Source of the DNA: JAVBMU01 sp031551755
GTDB lineage: Bacteria > Actinomycetota > Actinomycetes > Actinomycetales > Cellulomonadaceae
DNA length: 64,000 nucleotides
Assembly: GCA_031551755.1 (NCBI GenBank)
Contig: JAVBNE010000012.1
Location: 149,557 to 213,556, forward strand
Direction: 5' to 3'
Shown here: positions 17,855-25,751 of the stretch, one piece after another
Numbering within the stretch: position 1 is the first letter of the stretch
Layout: the number at the start of each line of letters is the position of its first letter
Program-made: the position numbers and the translations under genes
The notes under the pieces: generated by a model
The model's database searches: none
What the model saw: the letters and a program-made list of their open reading frames with translations, nothing else
What the model was told of the DNA's origin: nothing

Positions 17855-18532
17855 TCAGCGTGGTTGGCGGAACCCTGAAATCTGTCGCCCCCGCCAGCAA
17901 ACCGCAGCCCATGTCCCGAGGGCAGTCGTCAAGAGAATCATCCCCCAGGGCAGCGCGGCTGTACCGCGGGACGCGAGGGAGACGCTGGAGGTCTCAGGTG
18001 ACGCCAGTCCAAGACTTTGGCCTACCGCTACCAGTAGGAACACTCCAAGGCATAAAGCAGGACCCAAGAAGCGTCCGGCATAACTTGTGATTATTAGGCC
18101 CAAGGCGATCACGGCAACGGACTCGATTCCATAGGGAAGAATCGACCAGTAGGCGTAGGAGATCCACTGGTCGTCGCCGATCCCGGGAGAATCCAAGCGC
18201 GCGGGACCCCAGGGAATCAGTAGAAGCGGCGCTACGGAGAGTAGCATCACGGTCAGAACCCACGTGACGTGGCCAGCGCGGAGAGATCTCGCCGCCGTCC
18301 TTTCCCAAGATGAAAGCTCGCTTATTCCCAATGCTGCACCTGAGAGCCCAAGGAAAATGGCGCTAAACTCTCCGATTGTCACTGACCTCGGCGCGCTCGC
18401 GCCGATCCACCTCAACTCAACAGGGAAGTTCAACCAATTGGTTGTGAGAGCCCCCAGCGAAACCACCCCGACACCTCCGAGCCAAATCCACGGATGCCGC
18501 GGTCCCAAATACCGCCGAACTGCACTGATCAT
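17855..18532 (-). CDS. Multi-pass membrane protein of an ABC transporter operon
   Basis: A 225-residue hydrophobic protein I do not recognise by sequence. About six membrane helices are visible (for instance WIWLGGVGVVSLGALTT at the N-terminus and ILLTTALGTWAAVCW at the end). Its start overlaps the stop of the 452-residue membrane protein as ATGA, so it is the third gene of a coupled operon behind an ABC ATPase. It is most likely a permease subunit or an immunity/accessory protein of that transporter. Base composition is visibly less G+C-rich than in metH next door. Confidence 0.65.
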   Translation of the reverse strand: MISAVRRYLGPRHPWIWLGGVGVVSLGALTTNWLNFPVELRWIGASAPRSVTIGEFSAIFLGLSGAALGISELSSWERTAARSLRAGHVTWVLTVMLLSVAPLLLIPWGPARLDSPGIGDDQWISYAYWSILPYGIESVAVIALGLIITSYAGRFLGPALCLGVFLLVAVGQSLGLASPETSSVSLASRGTAALPWGMILLTTALGTWAAVCWRGRQISGFRQPR

Positions 18533-19887
18533 GGTGAATCAAGTTCGCTCAGTGAGCACTCTGAAATCTCTTCTCGGTGCGTGTCGATCCAAGATTCGAA
18601 GTCCACGTCCGACAAGTCCGCAAGCCCGTATGCCAACGGACTATCCGCCCATGCACCGCCAGTCGGTGATCTATAGGCCATTCCCGCCCTATCCGTCAGC
18701 TCGGCCGCGATGGCATCGGCGGCAACCTGGCCGTGCATCAGCGACATTGGCACCACTCCGGGTCCGTTGGCGGCTACGAGCGCATTGCACTGAGGCACAC
18801 CACCCAAGGAAGCGGCAACCAAGAACGCAATCGATTCGACGATCTCGGACTGCGGGGCCGTCGGATCGGAGATCTCGAACACCAGCACACCGCCTCCGGG
18901 TCCTGCGATGGACCCTTCGACCTGATCGGAGGTTGCCACGGCGCGTTCGACGAGCTGCATTGGGTGTGTGGTATTTGCCAGCACGACCATCGGCTCAACG
19001 GCCTGAGTTAATGGTTGTGACAGCACCCGGTGCCCCTCATGCACACACACCTCAACGCCTAAGTCACTGGTGCTACAGTCTGCGCGAAAGTCGAGTTCAC
19101 GTTCGACCGAAACCGGAATCCGCTGAGCGCCCACCACGCCAAGGACCAGAACAGGAAGCAGGCACGTCGCAGTTGTCGCTCGGTAAACTCTTGCCCCTGA
19201 TCCCTGGAACCTGCGTCCGAGGCGTGCGGCAACGATAACAAGACTTCCGCACAGACCCGTGAGGAAAGCGAGGCGAAATAGCGCTGCTGGAGGCGCGAAG
19301 CGATCTCCGAGAACGGGCCAATCTTGTCCCCATACCAAAGCAACGGGCTGATAAGCAGGCCCAGCAAGAGCGGGGGCCAGCCACACAACGCTTGCTGTGA
19401 GCGCAGCGACAAGAACACCCCAACCTCGGGGAGCCAACGCCCCGATGGCATAGCCAAGAAACGGCCAGAACGCGAGCGCGGGCAGGGTTGAGATCAGCGC
19501 GGCAAGAACTGCCAGAACGCCACCCGCCTCCGCGCGAACGGCCGTGATGGCGATTGCGGAACCTCCGCTGAGTAACCAACCGGCTCCAAGCGCTCCGAGT
19601 AGGAGTCCCGTCTGCCGTCCTACTGCATCCCATCCGGCGCGGGCTGTCCACGGGCCGCCCGTAAGCGAGCAAGCGTTTACGGATCGGGCAGCCATCGCGG
19701 CTAGGACTGATGCCGCGATGATCCATGGCGAAGCGCCCTCGCGTAGGGCCACCGCGGTGGACACCCAGGTCGGTGGGAGCCACGCCATGCTTTCCACCAG
19801 CGCATCGAGGCCGCACACGAGCCCGACGAGAAGATTGCCGAAGAGAATCCAGAGCCTCACTGGCCGGAATCGTTGCGTCCATCCCAT
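18529..19887 (-). CDS. Membrane protein with C-terminal soluble domain, ABC transporter operon
   Basis: A 452-residue protein started at the ATG at 19887, which overlaps the ABC ATPase stop as TGATG; an in-frame upstream extension lies inside the ATPase gene and is rejected. Residues about 1-265 hold roughly seven hydrophobic helices. Residues about 275-452 form a soluble domain, probably extracytoplasmic, with several Cys (in RADCSTSDLGVEVCVHEG) and a conserved-looking run ending in a Ser/Glu-rich tail. I cannot place it in a named family. By context it is the main membrane partner of the ATPase. The large extra domain suggests sensing or binding of an exported peptide or drug, which is inference only. 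Confidence 0.65.
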   Translation of the reverse strand: MGWTQRFRPVRLWILFGNLLVGLVCGLDALVESMAWLPPTWVSTAVALREGASPWIIAASVLAAMAARSVNACSLTGGPWTARAGWDAVGRQTGLLLGALGAGWLLSGGSAIAITAVRAEAGGVLAVLAALISTLPALAFWPFLGYAIGALAPRGWGVLVAALTASVVWLAPALAGPAYQPVALVWGQDWPVLGDRFAPPAALFRLAFLTGLCGSLVIVAARLGRRFQGSGARVYRATTATCLLPVLVLGVVGAQRIPVSVERELDFRADCSTSDLGVEVCVHEGHRVLSQPLTQAVEPMVVLANTTHPMQLVERAVATSDQVEGSIAGPGGGVLVFEISDPTAPQSEIVESIAFLVAASLGGVPQCNALVAANGPGVVPMSLMHGQVAADAIAAELTDRAGMAYRSPTGGAWADSPLAYGLADLSDVDFESWIDTHREEISECSLSELDSP

Positions 19888-20642
19888 CAGGCCCTCACCG
19901 CCATACTGACGGCGCGATAGCCGGCCTCCAGAGGCGAGACAAACTGGTCGGTAACTCCGCCACAATCCGAGAGTTCTTGCACCGTCCCGCGGAAGGCGAT
20001 TCTTCCATCGACCAGAACTGTGACCAGATCCGCGATCTGGGCAAGATCCTCCACCATATGTGTGGAGATCAGCACCGTCGCCCGCTCACCGATTGTGCGG
20101 AGATAGCCACGAACCTGAGCCCGCTGCACCGGATCCAAGCCAACGGTCGGCTCATCAAGCAGTAGGAGATCCGGTGCGTGCGCTACGGCGCAGGCGATTC
20201 CAAGACGTTGCCGCTCTCCCCCTGACATGGTTCGAACCCGGCGCTTGCCAAAGTCCGAGAGTCCAACGACAGCTAGAGCACGTTCGGCCGCCGTGCGGCA
20301 TTCATTATCGTTGATGCCGTTTGCCCAAGCAGCGAACTCCACAGTTGCGACGACTGTCATCGTGCCCGATAGGTCGAACCGCTGCGGGAGATACCCGACC
20401 CGCTTGCGCATTTCCTTATCAGCCGCCAAGCCGCAACGGTGCTCTCCGAGCATGATTGTGCCGGCGGCGGGTCGAAAGACCCCTGCGAGAATGCCGAAGA
20501 GAGTGCTCTTCCCGGCACCGTTCGGTCCGAGAAGCCCGTGCACGCCTTTCCCCAACTCGAGGTCGACATCTCGCAACACTTCACGCCGTCCGAACCGAGC
20601 GGTAATACCCTCAAGCCATAAGACAGGTTGACTCATCCTCAT
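19887..20642 (-). CDS. ABC transporter ATP-binding protein
   Basis: A 251-residue ABC ATPase with Walker A GPNGAGKST (about 40-48), a Q-loop in GYLPQRFDLSG, signature MSGGERQRLG, Walker B LLLLDEPTVGLD and the switch His in LISTHMVEDL. It belongs to the CcmA/drug- and antibiotic-exporter-like group rather than to importers, since no binding protein or typical importer permease is nearby. It begins a three-gene operon with overlapping stop/start codons (TGATG, then ATGA). Just upstream lie a broken secreted-protein gene and a small lipoprotein frame on the same strand, which are the obvious candidates for a former cargo. Confidence 0.88.
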   Translation of the reverse strand: MRMSQPVLWLEGITARFGRREVLRDVDLELGKGVHGLLGPNGAGKSTLFGILAGVFRPAAGTIMLGEHRCGLAADKEMRKRVGYLPQRFDLSGTMTVVATVEFAAWANGINDNECRTAAERALAVVGLSDFGKRRVRTMSGGERQRLGIACAVAHAPDLLLLDEPTVGLDPVQRAQVRGYLRTIGERATVLISTHMVEDLAQIADLVTVLVDGRIAFRGTVQELSDCGGVTDQFVSPLEAGYRAVSMAVRA

Positions 20643-20679
20643 CCATTCTCGAGTCGGCCAACTTGCCGGGCCGCCCGGT

Positions 20680-21049
20680 TCACCAGCGCAAGGTCCCGGA
20701 CTGCTTCACCCCGTTTGTGTTCCAGGCTTGGGTCCGGTACTCGGAATTTCTCGTGGGGCTGCCGTAGTAGACGGTCCACGTGGAGTTGGCCGCGCTCTTG
20801 CTTGACTTCGACAGGATAGTGTCAGGCATCCCTCCGCCTCTGACGCCCTTGATCGCTACGGTGGTCGACAATGCCGAACCGCATCCCGTCCTGCTACCGG
20901 TGGCAGCGACCGAATCTCCTGCTTTCGTTGGAGATTTCGCGACGAGAGCGCACCCCGCAGCGAATGTCGGCCGCGCGCAGACCACCGCACCGCCGCGAGC
21001 ATGGCACCCGCTGCAAGGGTTACTACAAGCTTCTAATGGATCGCACCAC
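20680..21049 (-). pseudogene. Frameshifted small secreted protein next to the ABC operon
   Basis: From the GTG at 21049/21046, which has GAAAGGA at a good distance, the frame reads M-V-R-S-I-R-S and hits TAG after about 8 codons. Adding one base after AGAAG (near 21032) opens LVVTLAAGAMLAAV, and adding a second base near 20990 joins this to AVVCARPTFAAG and then an uninterrupted frame to 20680. The repaired product of about 120 residues has a textbook Sec signal peptide (charged start, hydrophobic core, FAA-G cleavage site). The mature part has three Cys-containing spots and ends YRTQAWNTNGVKQSGTLRW. Two separate single-base losses argue for a decayed gene, though assembly errors are possible. 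The family is not recognised. It ends 37 bases before the ABC ATPase. Confidence 0.5.
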
Positions 21050-21129
21050 CGCAATCCTTTCACGCTCTAGCACTTAGCCCTGTTGTTCGAGATTGTGTCC
21101 GGAACGTTACTTCTTTGCGTCTGCTTTTG

Positions 21130-21468
21130 TCAAACCACACGATGGCATCGTTCAGCTCGGCTCGGCGTAGCAGAGGCCCCCTTGCCGTGCGGGCAGTGCA
21201 GAAGTGGATCACCCGATGCCACCCGTCCGTGGAAGATCGGGCCGCTCCCCGGCGGGGTCATAGGGTCGCGGGCAATACTCGGCCCGAGGTCAACGGCGGC
21301 GCGCGCCAGGGCTATAGCTCGAGCGCAGCAATCCGCTTGTTGCACGCCCTGATTGGCGGCCGACGACGTCGAAGGGTCGACGGTGGAATCGGTGCCACCG
21401 CACGCCGTGGCGGCGCCGATCACGAGAACCGCGACAGCAGGCCGAGAATGCCCGGGTATAGATCTCAC
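21130..21468 (-). CDS. Putative small lipoprotein, possibly degraded at its C-terminus
   Basis: A 112-residue frame from a GTG that overlaps the stop of a 41-codon frame as GTGA. The first 23 residues look like a lipoprotein signal: basic start, hydrophobic run AVAVLVIGAA, then the lipobox-like ATAC with the modified Cys at 23, followed by a Ser/Thr/Asp-rich stretch. From about residue 80 the sequence is the diverged direct repeat described separately and appears out of frame with its ancestor. The C-terminal 30 residues are therefore probably not native. I do not know its function; it is part of the decayed material upstream of the ABC operon. Confidence 0.35.
   Translation of the reverse strand: MRSIPGHSRPAVAVLVIGAATACGGTDSTVDPSTSSAANQGVQQADCCARAIALARAAVDLGPSIARDPMTPPGSGPIFHGRVASGDPLLHCPHGKGASATPSRAERCHRVV
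21140..21213. repeat. Diverged direct repeat, copy 1
   Basis: About 74 bases that align with 21473-21548. The right end, GTGCAGAAGTGGATCACC, is identical for 18 bases, and the rest matches with scattered substitutions and two single-base gaps. Read on the minus strand, correcting these gaps restores one continuous frame that would continue to the stop at 21060. Copy 1 therefore looks like the decayed copy of a duplicated coding segment. Confidence 0.7.
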
Positions 21469-21590
21469 GGACCGATGACATCCTTCGGCTCGGGCTCGGA
21501 GTGGCAGACGGCTCCCTTGATGTGCGAGCGGTGCAGAAGTGGATCACCGCTCGTCAATGCAGTGACCAGTAGGAGCACGAGAGTCGTCAC
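21465..21590 (-). CDS. Small 41-residue membrane/secreted peptide frame
   Basis: A short frame from a GTG at 21590 encodes a hydrophobic helix (TTLVLLLVTALTS) followed by GDPLLHRSHIKGAVCHSE and an acidic, Pro-rich end. Its stop overlaps the start of the lipoprotein frame as GTGA, an arrangement otherwise seen in real coupled genes here. The Shine-Dalgarno is weak. Its second half is the same repeat that recurs 330 bases downstream. It could be a genuine microprotein, the 3' remnant of a longer gene, or chance. Confidence 0.3.
   Translation of the reverse strand: MTTLVLLLVTALTSGDPLLHRSHIKGAVCHSEPEPKDVIGP
21473..21548. repeat. Diverged direct repeat, copy 2
   Basis: About 76 bases matching copy 1 at 21140-21213, with the same 18-base identical end (21531-21548). 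On the minus strand it encodes the second half of the 41-residue peptide (SGDPLLHRSHIKGAVCHSE and onward). The two copies are about 335 bases apart. Confidence 0.7.
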
Positions 21591-21620
21591 CCATGCCCCG
21601 GACTCGTCCGGTGGCCTGCC

Positions 21621-22406
21621 TTACGTCGGCATCAGCGCCACGAACGGCCACGGCGTGATGTCGAGGTAGTGCTTGTGGACCATCTTGCGGATCCACGGCT
21701 CGTCGGGCGGGAGCGCGGAACGGTTGGCGGTGAGCGCCTTGACGACAGCGCCCACGACGACGTCCAGGTCGGGGCGAGGCTCGTCAGGCAACGGCCTGCC
21801 CCAGAGACGGTGTTGAAACCCCAAGATCTGCATCGTCATGAAGAACTCGGTCGACTTCCTGCGCCCACCGGTCCGCTCGGGGACCGGCGAATGAACCTGC
21901 GCGGCGAAATCCCACAACAGCTGGGCAACCCGGGATGGAACTCCCAGCTGCGCACGCCATTGCGGATGAGAAGAAAGGGCTCGGCACAGGGCTTCCATAG
22001 CGAAAAGGTCGGCACGCATTCCTCTGGCCTGCCCGAAAGCCGCCCAGAGTGGGAGGGTGTCGGGTCGGTCATTCAGCCGATCTCCTATTCGCCGTAGGAC
22101 TCCATGCTGTCTGCGTAGTTGGGTGAATGGTTCGGCATACCGGCCAGTGCCGTGCACTGCGACTCCGATCGGGTCGCCCCCTCGAGTCGCCGTCCAGTTC
22201 TTGATCTCCCACCCTTCAGCACCTGATGGGTGGTAATCCTCGTACGACAGCCATATCCCAAGGTCAGCAACCTTCAGATACGCGCCATAAGGCGCGAGCA
22301 GAAGGTCGCACCCCCTCCCCGGAGACTTCCCAGGGATGAGCAGCCCACCTTCAACGGGCAGGGCACCGGACATCCAGGAGCTCAAGACCACCGCAACATT
22401 CTGCAC
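21621..22406 (-). CDS. Hypothetical protein
   Basis: A 261-residue frame that I do not recognise. It has no signal peptide or membrane segment; the sequence is rich in Trp and aromatic residues (WLSYEDYH, EIKNWTATRGG). A long helical middle part (ADLFAMEALCRALSSHPQW, SRVAQLLWDFAAQV) is followed by FFMTMQILGFQHRLWG. A stop lies directly before the GTG at 22406; the ATG at 22373 is an alternative start, and neither has a clear ribosome binding site. It follows the KstD-like gene by 63 bases on the same strand and precedes the small peptide frames. It may belong to the transferred segment, as its codon use is more relaxed than that of the flanking core genes. Confidence 0.5.
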   Translation of the reverse strand: MQNVAVVLSSWMSGALPVEGGLLIPGKSPGRGCDLLLAPYGAYLKVADLGIWLSYEDYHPSGAEGWEIKNWTATRGGDPIGVAVHGTGRYAEPFTQLRRQHGVLRRIGDRLNDRPDTLPLWAAFGQARGMRADLFAMEALCRALSSHPQWRAQLGVPSRVAQLLWDFAAQVHSPVPERTGGRRKSTEFFMTMQILGFQHRLWGRPLPDEPRPDLDVVVGAVVKALTANRSALPPDEPWIRKMVHKHYLDITPWPFVALMPT

Positions 22407-22469
22407 GGCTCAAGCACCCCACCCGGCCACCTCGGGCGCGGGTACCGAGACCCCCACCGACCCCGTCCC

Positions 22470-24119
22470 TCAGCTCCTTCGCGCCATGTGCCGGGCCGCG
22501 CGCATCCCGAAGACCGTCGCCGGGCCGATCGTCGAGCCCGGCCCAGGGTACGTGTGCCCCATGACCGACGCCGAGGCGTTGCCGGCGGCATACAGCCCTT
22601 CGATGACGGACCCGTCTTCGCGCAGTGCCCGTCCGTCGACGTCCGTCACCACGCCGCCTTTGGTTCCGAGGTCCCCGATGACGACCCGGTAGGCGGTGAA
22701 CGGCCCCTTCTCGATGGGTCCGAGGTTGGGGTTCGGCCGAACCAGCGGGTCGCTGTAGTAGCGGTCGTAGGCGGAGTTGCCGCGACCGAAGTCGCCGTCG
22801 ACGCCGGACCGTGCGAAACCGTTGAAGCGTTGCACGGTGGACCTGAGGGTGACCGGATCGACACAGATCGCCTCGGCAAGTTCGGCAAGCGTCCTCGCCT
22901 TGTGCGAGATCCCGGCTTTTTTCATCGCCTTGGTCGCCCGGGGGTCGAGCGCGAAGGTGTGCAGGTACCGGTGGGTCGCCCGGGCGTCGAAGATGATCCA
23001 GTAGGGCCCGTCCTTGTCGTGTTCGAGCATGTGGTGCCCGAGGTCGACGTAGGACTCCGACTCGTTGGCGAACCGCCTCCCGGCGGCGTCGACCATGATC
23101 GAGTACGGCATCGACCGCTCCCCCACGATGAACGCGGGGCTTCCCCCGGGCGGGGCTTCGATCGAGGCTCCCCACCAGGCGTCGTCCATCAGCTCGAGCG
23201 CGGCACCGGACCCCCGGGCGATCTCGATGACCTGCCCGACGTTGCCGGGGTTTCCCGACGGATTGCCGTCGATGCCGTGGTACTTCTGCCGCCAGTCAGG
23301 GTTCGACTCGAACCCACCGGCGGCCAGCATCACGCCCCGTCGCGCGGCGATGGCGACCTCACGATCACCCTGCCGGACCCGGACTCCGACGACCCGGCCG
23401 TCGTCGACCACCAGCTCGGTCAGCGGCGACTCAAGCCACAGCGGCACCTTCCGCTCGACGAGCAGCACCCGGCCGAACGACGTCATGAGCGCATTCCCGA
23501 TCCCGACCAGACGCTTACCGGTCGCGAGGCCACCGAGCACCCGGAAAACGACTCGCGCGCCCCGGACGAATCCCGCCGGCGTCGACCATGCCCGCCCCAG
23601 CAGCCAGACGTCGTCGGTCTTGGCGGGTAGGGACACCGCCGAACGCAGTGAGGACCACCAGTCGCCCAGCGGCTTGGAGTCGAGCGGTGTGACCTCGATG
23701 GACCGGCCGATCTTGCCGCCCGGCAACTCCGGGTAGTAGTCCGGGTAGTCGGTGCCGCGCGAGAACCGCATGCCGAATCGCTCGGCCGTGGTCACGAGAT
23801 CGGCGACCCCGTCGACGAAGGCCTCCTTGCGTTCGCGCGAGCTGGCGCGCCCCACCTCACCGATCGTGGCCTCCATGTAGTCGAGGGCTTCCGCCCGGGA
23901 GTCCCCGACACCATCGCGTTCCATCAGCGGATTCGTCGGCAACCAGAGACCACCCCCCGACATAGCGGAGCTGCCACCCCATTTATCGGTGCTCTCCACG
24001 ATCAGGACCCGCAGGCCCGCGTCGACGGCACCCAAAGCAGTCGCGAAACCTGCGGCACCACTACCCACGACAACGACGTCATACGCGTCGTCCGCGGTCT
24101 GATCGAATTGGCTCGTCAT
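22470..24119 (-). CDS. FAD-binding 3-ketosteroid delta-1-dehydrogenase-like flavoprotein
   Basis: A 549-residue flavoprotein started at the ATG at 24119, with AAAGGAG upstream. The N-terminus has the dinucleotide-binding fold VVVVGSGAAGFATALGA ending in Glu (LIVES), then the second FAD motif GGSSAMSGGGLWLP. The C-terminus carries AAGNASASVMGHTYPGPG and STIGPATVFGMRAARH. The Tyr and Gly in that block correspond to catalytic residues of KstD, which introduces the delta-1 double bond in ring A of 3-ketosteroids. No other steroid-catabolism gene is in the window, so a different substrate is possible (the family also includes fumarate-reductase-like flavoproteins). It is divergent from jetA. Confidence 0.8.
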   Translation of the reverse strand: MTSQFDQTADDAYDVVVVGSGAAGFATALGAVDAGLRVLIVESTDKWGGSSAMSGGGLWLPTNPLMERDGVGDSRAEALDYMEATIGEVGRASSRERKEAFVDGVADLVTTAERFGMRFSRGTDYPDYYPELPGGKIGRSIEVTPLDSKPLGDWWSSLRSAVSLPAKTDDVWLLGRAWSTPAGFVRGARVVFRVLGGLATGKRLVGIGNALMTSFGRVLLVERKVPLWLESPLTELVVDDGRVVGVRVRQGDREVAIAARRGVMLAAGGFESNPDWRQKYHGIDGNPSGNPGNVGQVIEIARGSGAALELMDDAWWGASIEAPPGGSPAFIVGERSMPYSIMVDAAGRRFANESESYVDLGHHMLEHDKDGPYWIIFDARATHRYLHTFALDPRATKAMKKAGISHKARTLAELAEAICVDPVTLRSTVQRFNGFARSGVDGDFGRGNSAYDRYYSDPLVRPNPNLGPIEKGPFTAYRVVIGDLGTKGGVVTDVDGRALREDGSVIEGLYAAGNASASVMGHTYPGPGSTIGPATVFGMRAARHMARRS

Positions 24120-24240
24120 GACGACTCCACTCCTTTGGACCCCGATGTCCGGATACCCGCGATCATTCTCCGCGAGTGGACGAGCGTCAAGGGTGTGCGC
24201 CGTCCGCAGTGAACTGTGCCCCGAAGTGGTCGCCGCCACG

Positions 24241-24254
24241 TAGGCTCATCCCCG
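24241..24254 (+). promoter_or_regulatory. Leaderless-type promoter -10 box of the Wadjet operon
   Basis: TAGGCT (24241-24246), eight bases, then the jetA ATG at 24255. It is the same box as used by core genes in this window, so the defence operon seems to be read by the housekeeping sigma factor, with no visible operator. The -10 to start distance is at the long end. Confidence 0.5.
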
Positions 24255-25751
24255 ATGAGCGCGCACACGGTCGAGGGTGCCTACGAAGGAGCCCTGAGAG
24301 CATTCAGAAACCCGATGCTCGAACTGATCCACGGCACCTACGCACCGTTCGTCGTCACGATGCTCGCGCTGCTGTTCACCGCCCAGCGACCACAGATCCG
24401 CGTCTCCGACGCCCATGCCGAGATCGATGCGGCGCTCGACCGGCTCCGGGCCGCCGGCTACGGGACCGAGGGCCACTCCCCCCTGCCCGCAGGTACCGCC
24501 CGGGACATCTGCCGGGGTTGGGTCAACTCCGGGTGGCTGAAGCGGCAGGTACAGAACGACACCGAGGTCTACCAGGTTTCCGCGAGTGGGGTGCGCGCGC
24601 TGGAGATCGCCGGCCGGGTCGGCGGCGCGAGCAGCCGCGTCTCCGAATCGCGGGTGCGCACACTGCTTGACGCCGTCGGCCAACTTGCCCAGGACGCCGA
24701 CCCGGATGTGATGGCCCGGATGGCCCGCCTCGACGCTGAGATCCGCGAGCGCCAGGAGGAGTTGAAACGCCTGGAGCGCACCGGCACGGTCGATCCGGTC
24801 GACGACGAGCAACTGCTGGAGGAAGCCGAGAACGTGCTTCACCTGGCCCGCGAGCTGCCGGCCGACTTCACCCGGGTGGTCGAGTCGATCAAGCAGGTGC
24901 AGCGCGATGTCGTGACCGACCTGCGCCAAGATGTCCGGCCCACCGGGGAGGTCCTGCGGGAGTATCTCGACCGCGGCAAGGACATGATGGAACACACCCC
25001 GGAGGGCCGTGCCTTCTCCGGCGCGCTGGCGCTCATCGGGCGGCCGGAACACATCGACGAGTTCAGTGGAAACCTGCGGACGGTCCTGAACCATCCCTTC
25101 GTCGGGCAACTCACCGACCACCAGCAACGGGAGTTGAGTGAGATCTCACGGCGAATCGCCCAGGGTGTGCGCGATGTGCTGGAGGCGCAGCAACAGGCGT
25201 CGCACGTCATCACCACCCAGGTGCGCAACCATGACCCGTTGCGCGACCGGGAGGTCGACGACCTGCTGCGAGAGGCGATGGTGGGCTTCCAGAAGTGGAT
25301 GCCGATGTCGCGACACAAGCAGGAGATCTCCCCGTTGCGCCGACTACCGGTCGCACAGGTGGGGCATTTGCGGCAGAAGACGGACGATCTGCGACCACCC
25401 ACCCCGCCCGGGCCGCTCGAGGAATGGCAGACCGAGGACGTTCCGGAGGACGACTCGCGCGCCTGGGGCGGGCCGCAGTACCGCGAACTGGAGGAGCACC
25501 TGTCGACGTTCCTCACCGAGGGCGGCTCCGTGGCGATGGCCGAGGCTTTCGCGACCGCACCTGAATCGTTGAGGCGACCGGTCGACCTCCTCGGATTACT
25601 GGAGATCGCATACCGCCACGGCATGACGGACCTGCGCGACATCACGACGGTGGAGGCGACCCGGCCCGATGGCTCCCGGCGGCGATTCGCCTTCGAGGAT
25701 GTCGCCATCCGCATGACGAACGGAACCGAGGACGAGGATCTTGATGAGTAA
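24255..25751 (+). CDS. jetA: Wadjet anti-plasmid system protein JetA (DUF3375, kleisin-like)
   Basis: JetA is the MukF-like kleisin of the Wadjet SMC complex, which recognises closed circular DNA by loop extrusion and cuts it. The 498-residue product starts MSAHTVEGAYEGALRAFRNP. It has an N-terminal winged-helix-like part (about 1-120, with VNSGWLKRQ), a long helical, charged middle (about 130-340, including LDAEIRERQEELKRLE) and a C-terminal domain ending EDEDLDE. This is the DUF3375 layout and length. It begins a tight four-gene operon in the order jetA-jetB-jetC-jetD; its stop overlaps the jetB start by eight bases. Confidence 0.9.
   Translation: MSAHTVEGAYEGALRAFRNPMLELIHGTYAPFVVTMLALLFTAQRPQIRVSDAHAEIDAALDRLRAAGYGTEGHSPLPAGTARDICRGWVNSGWLKRQVQNDTEVYQVSASGVRALEIAGRVGGASSRVSESRVRTLLDAVGQLAQDADPDVMARMARLDAEIRERQEELKRLERTGTVDPVDDEQLLEEAENVLHLARELPADFTRVVESIKQVQRDVVTDLRQDVRPTGEVLREYLDRGKDMMEHTPEGRAFSGALALIGRPEHIDEFSGNLRTVLNHPFVGQLTDHQQRELSEISRRIAQGVRDVLEAQQQASHVITTQVRNHDPLRDREVDDLLREAMVGFQKWMPMSRHKQEISPLRRLPVAQVGHLRQKTDDLRPPTPPGPLEEWQTEDVPEDDSRAWGGPQYRELEEHLSTFLTEGGSVAMAEAFATAPESLRRPVDLLGLLEIAYRHGMTDLRDITTVEATRPDGSRRRFAFEDVAIRMTNGTEDEDLDE

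Noticed and set aside
20680..21063. Considered an intact lactococcin-972-like bacteriocin gene
   Set aside because: The uninterrupted frame lacks a signal peptide at its own start, and the C-terminal sequence does not clearly match lactococcin 972. I treat it as a frameshifted secreted-protein gene of unknown family.
22230..23630. Long open frame on the + strand opposite the KstD-like gene
   Set aside because: It mirrors the codon pattern of the flavoprotein gene, has no domain, and its translation is rich in Arg, Pro and His, as expected for an antisense shadow in G+C-rich DNA.
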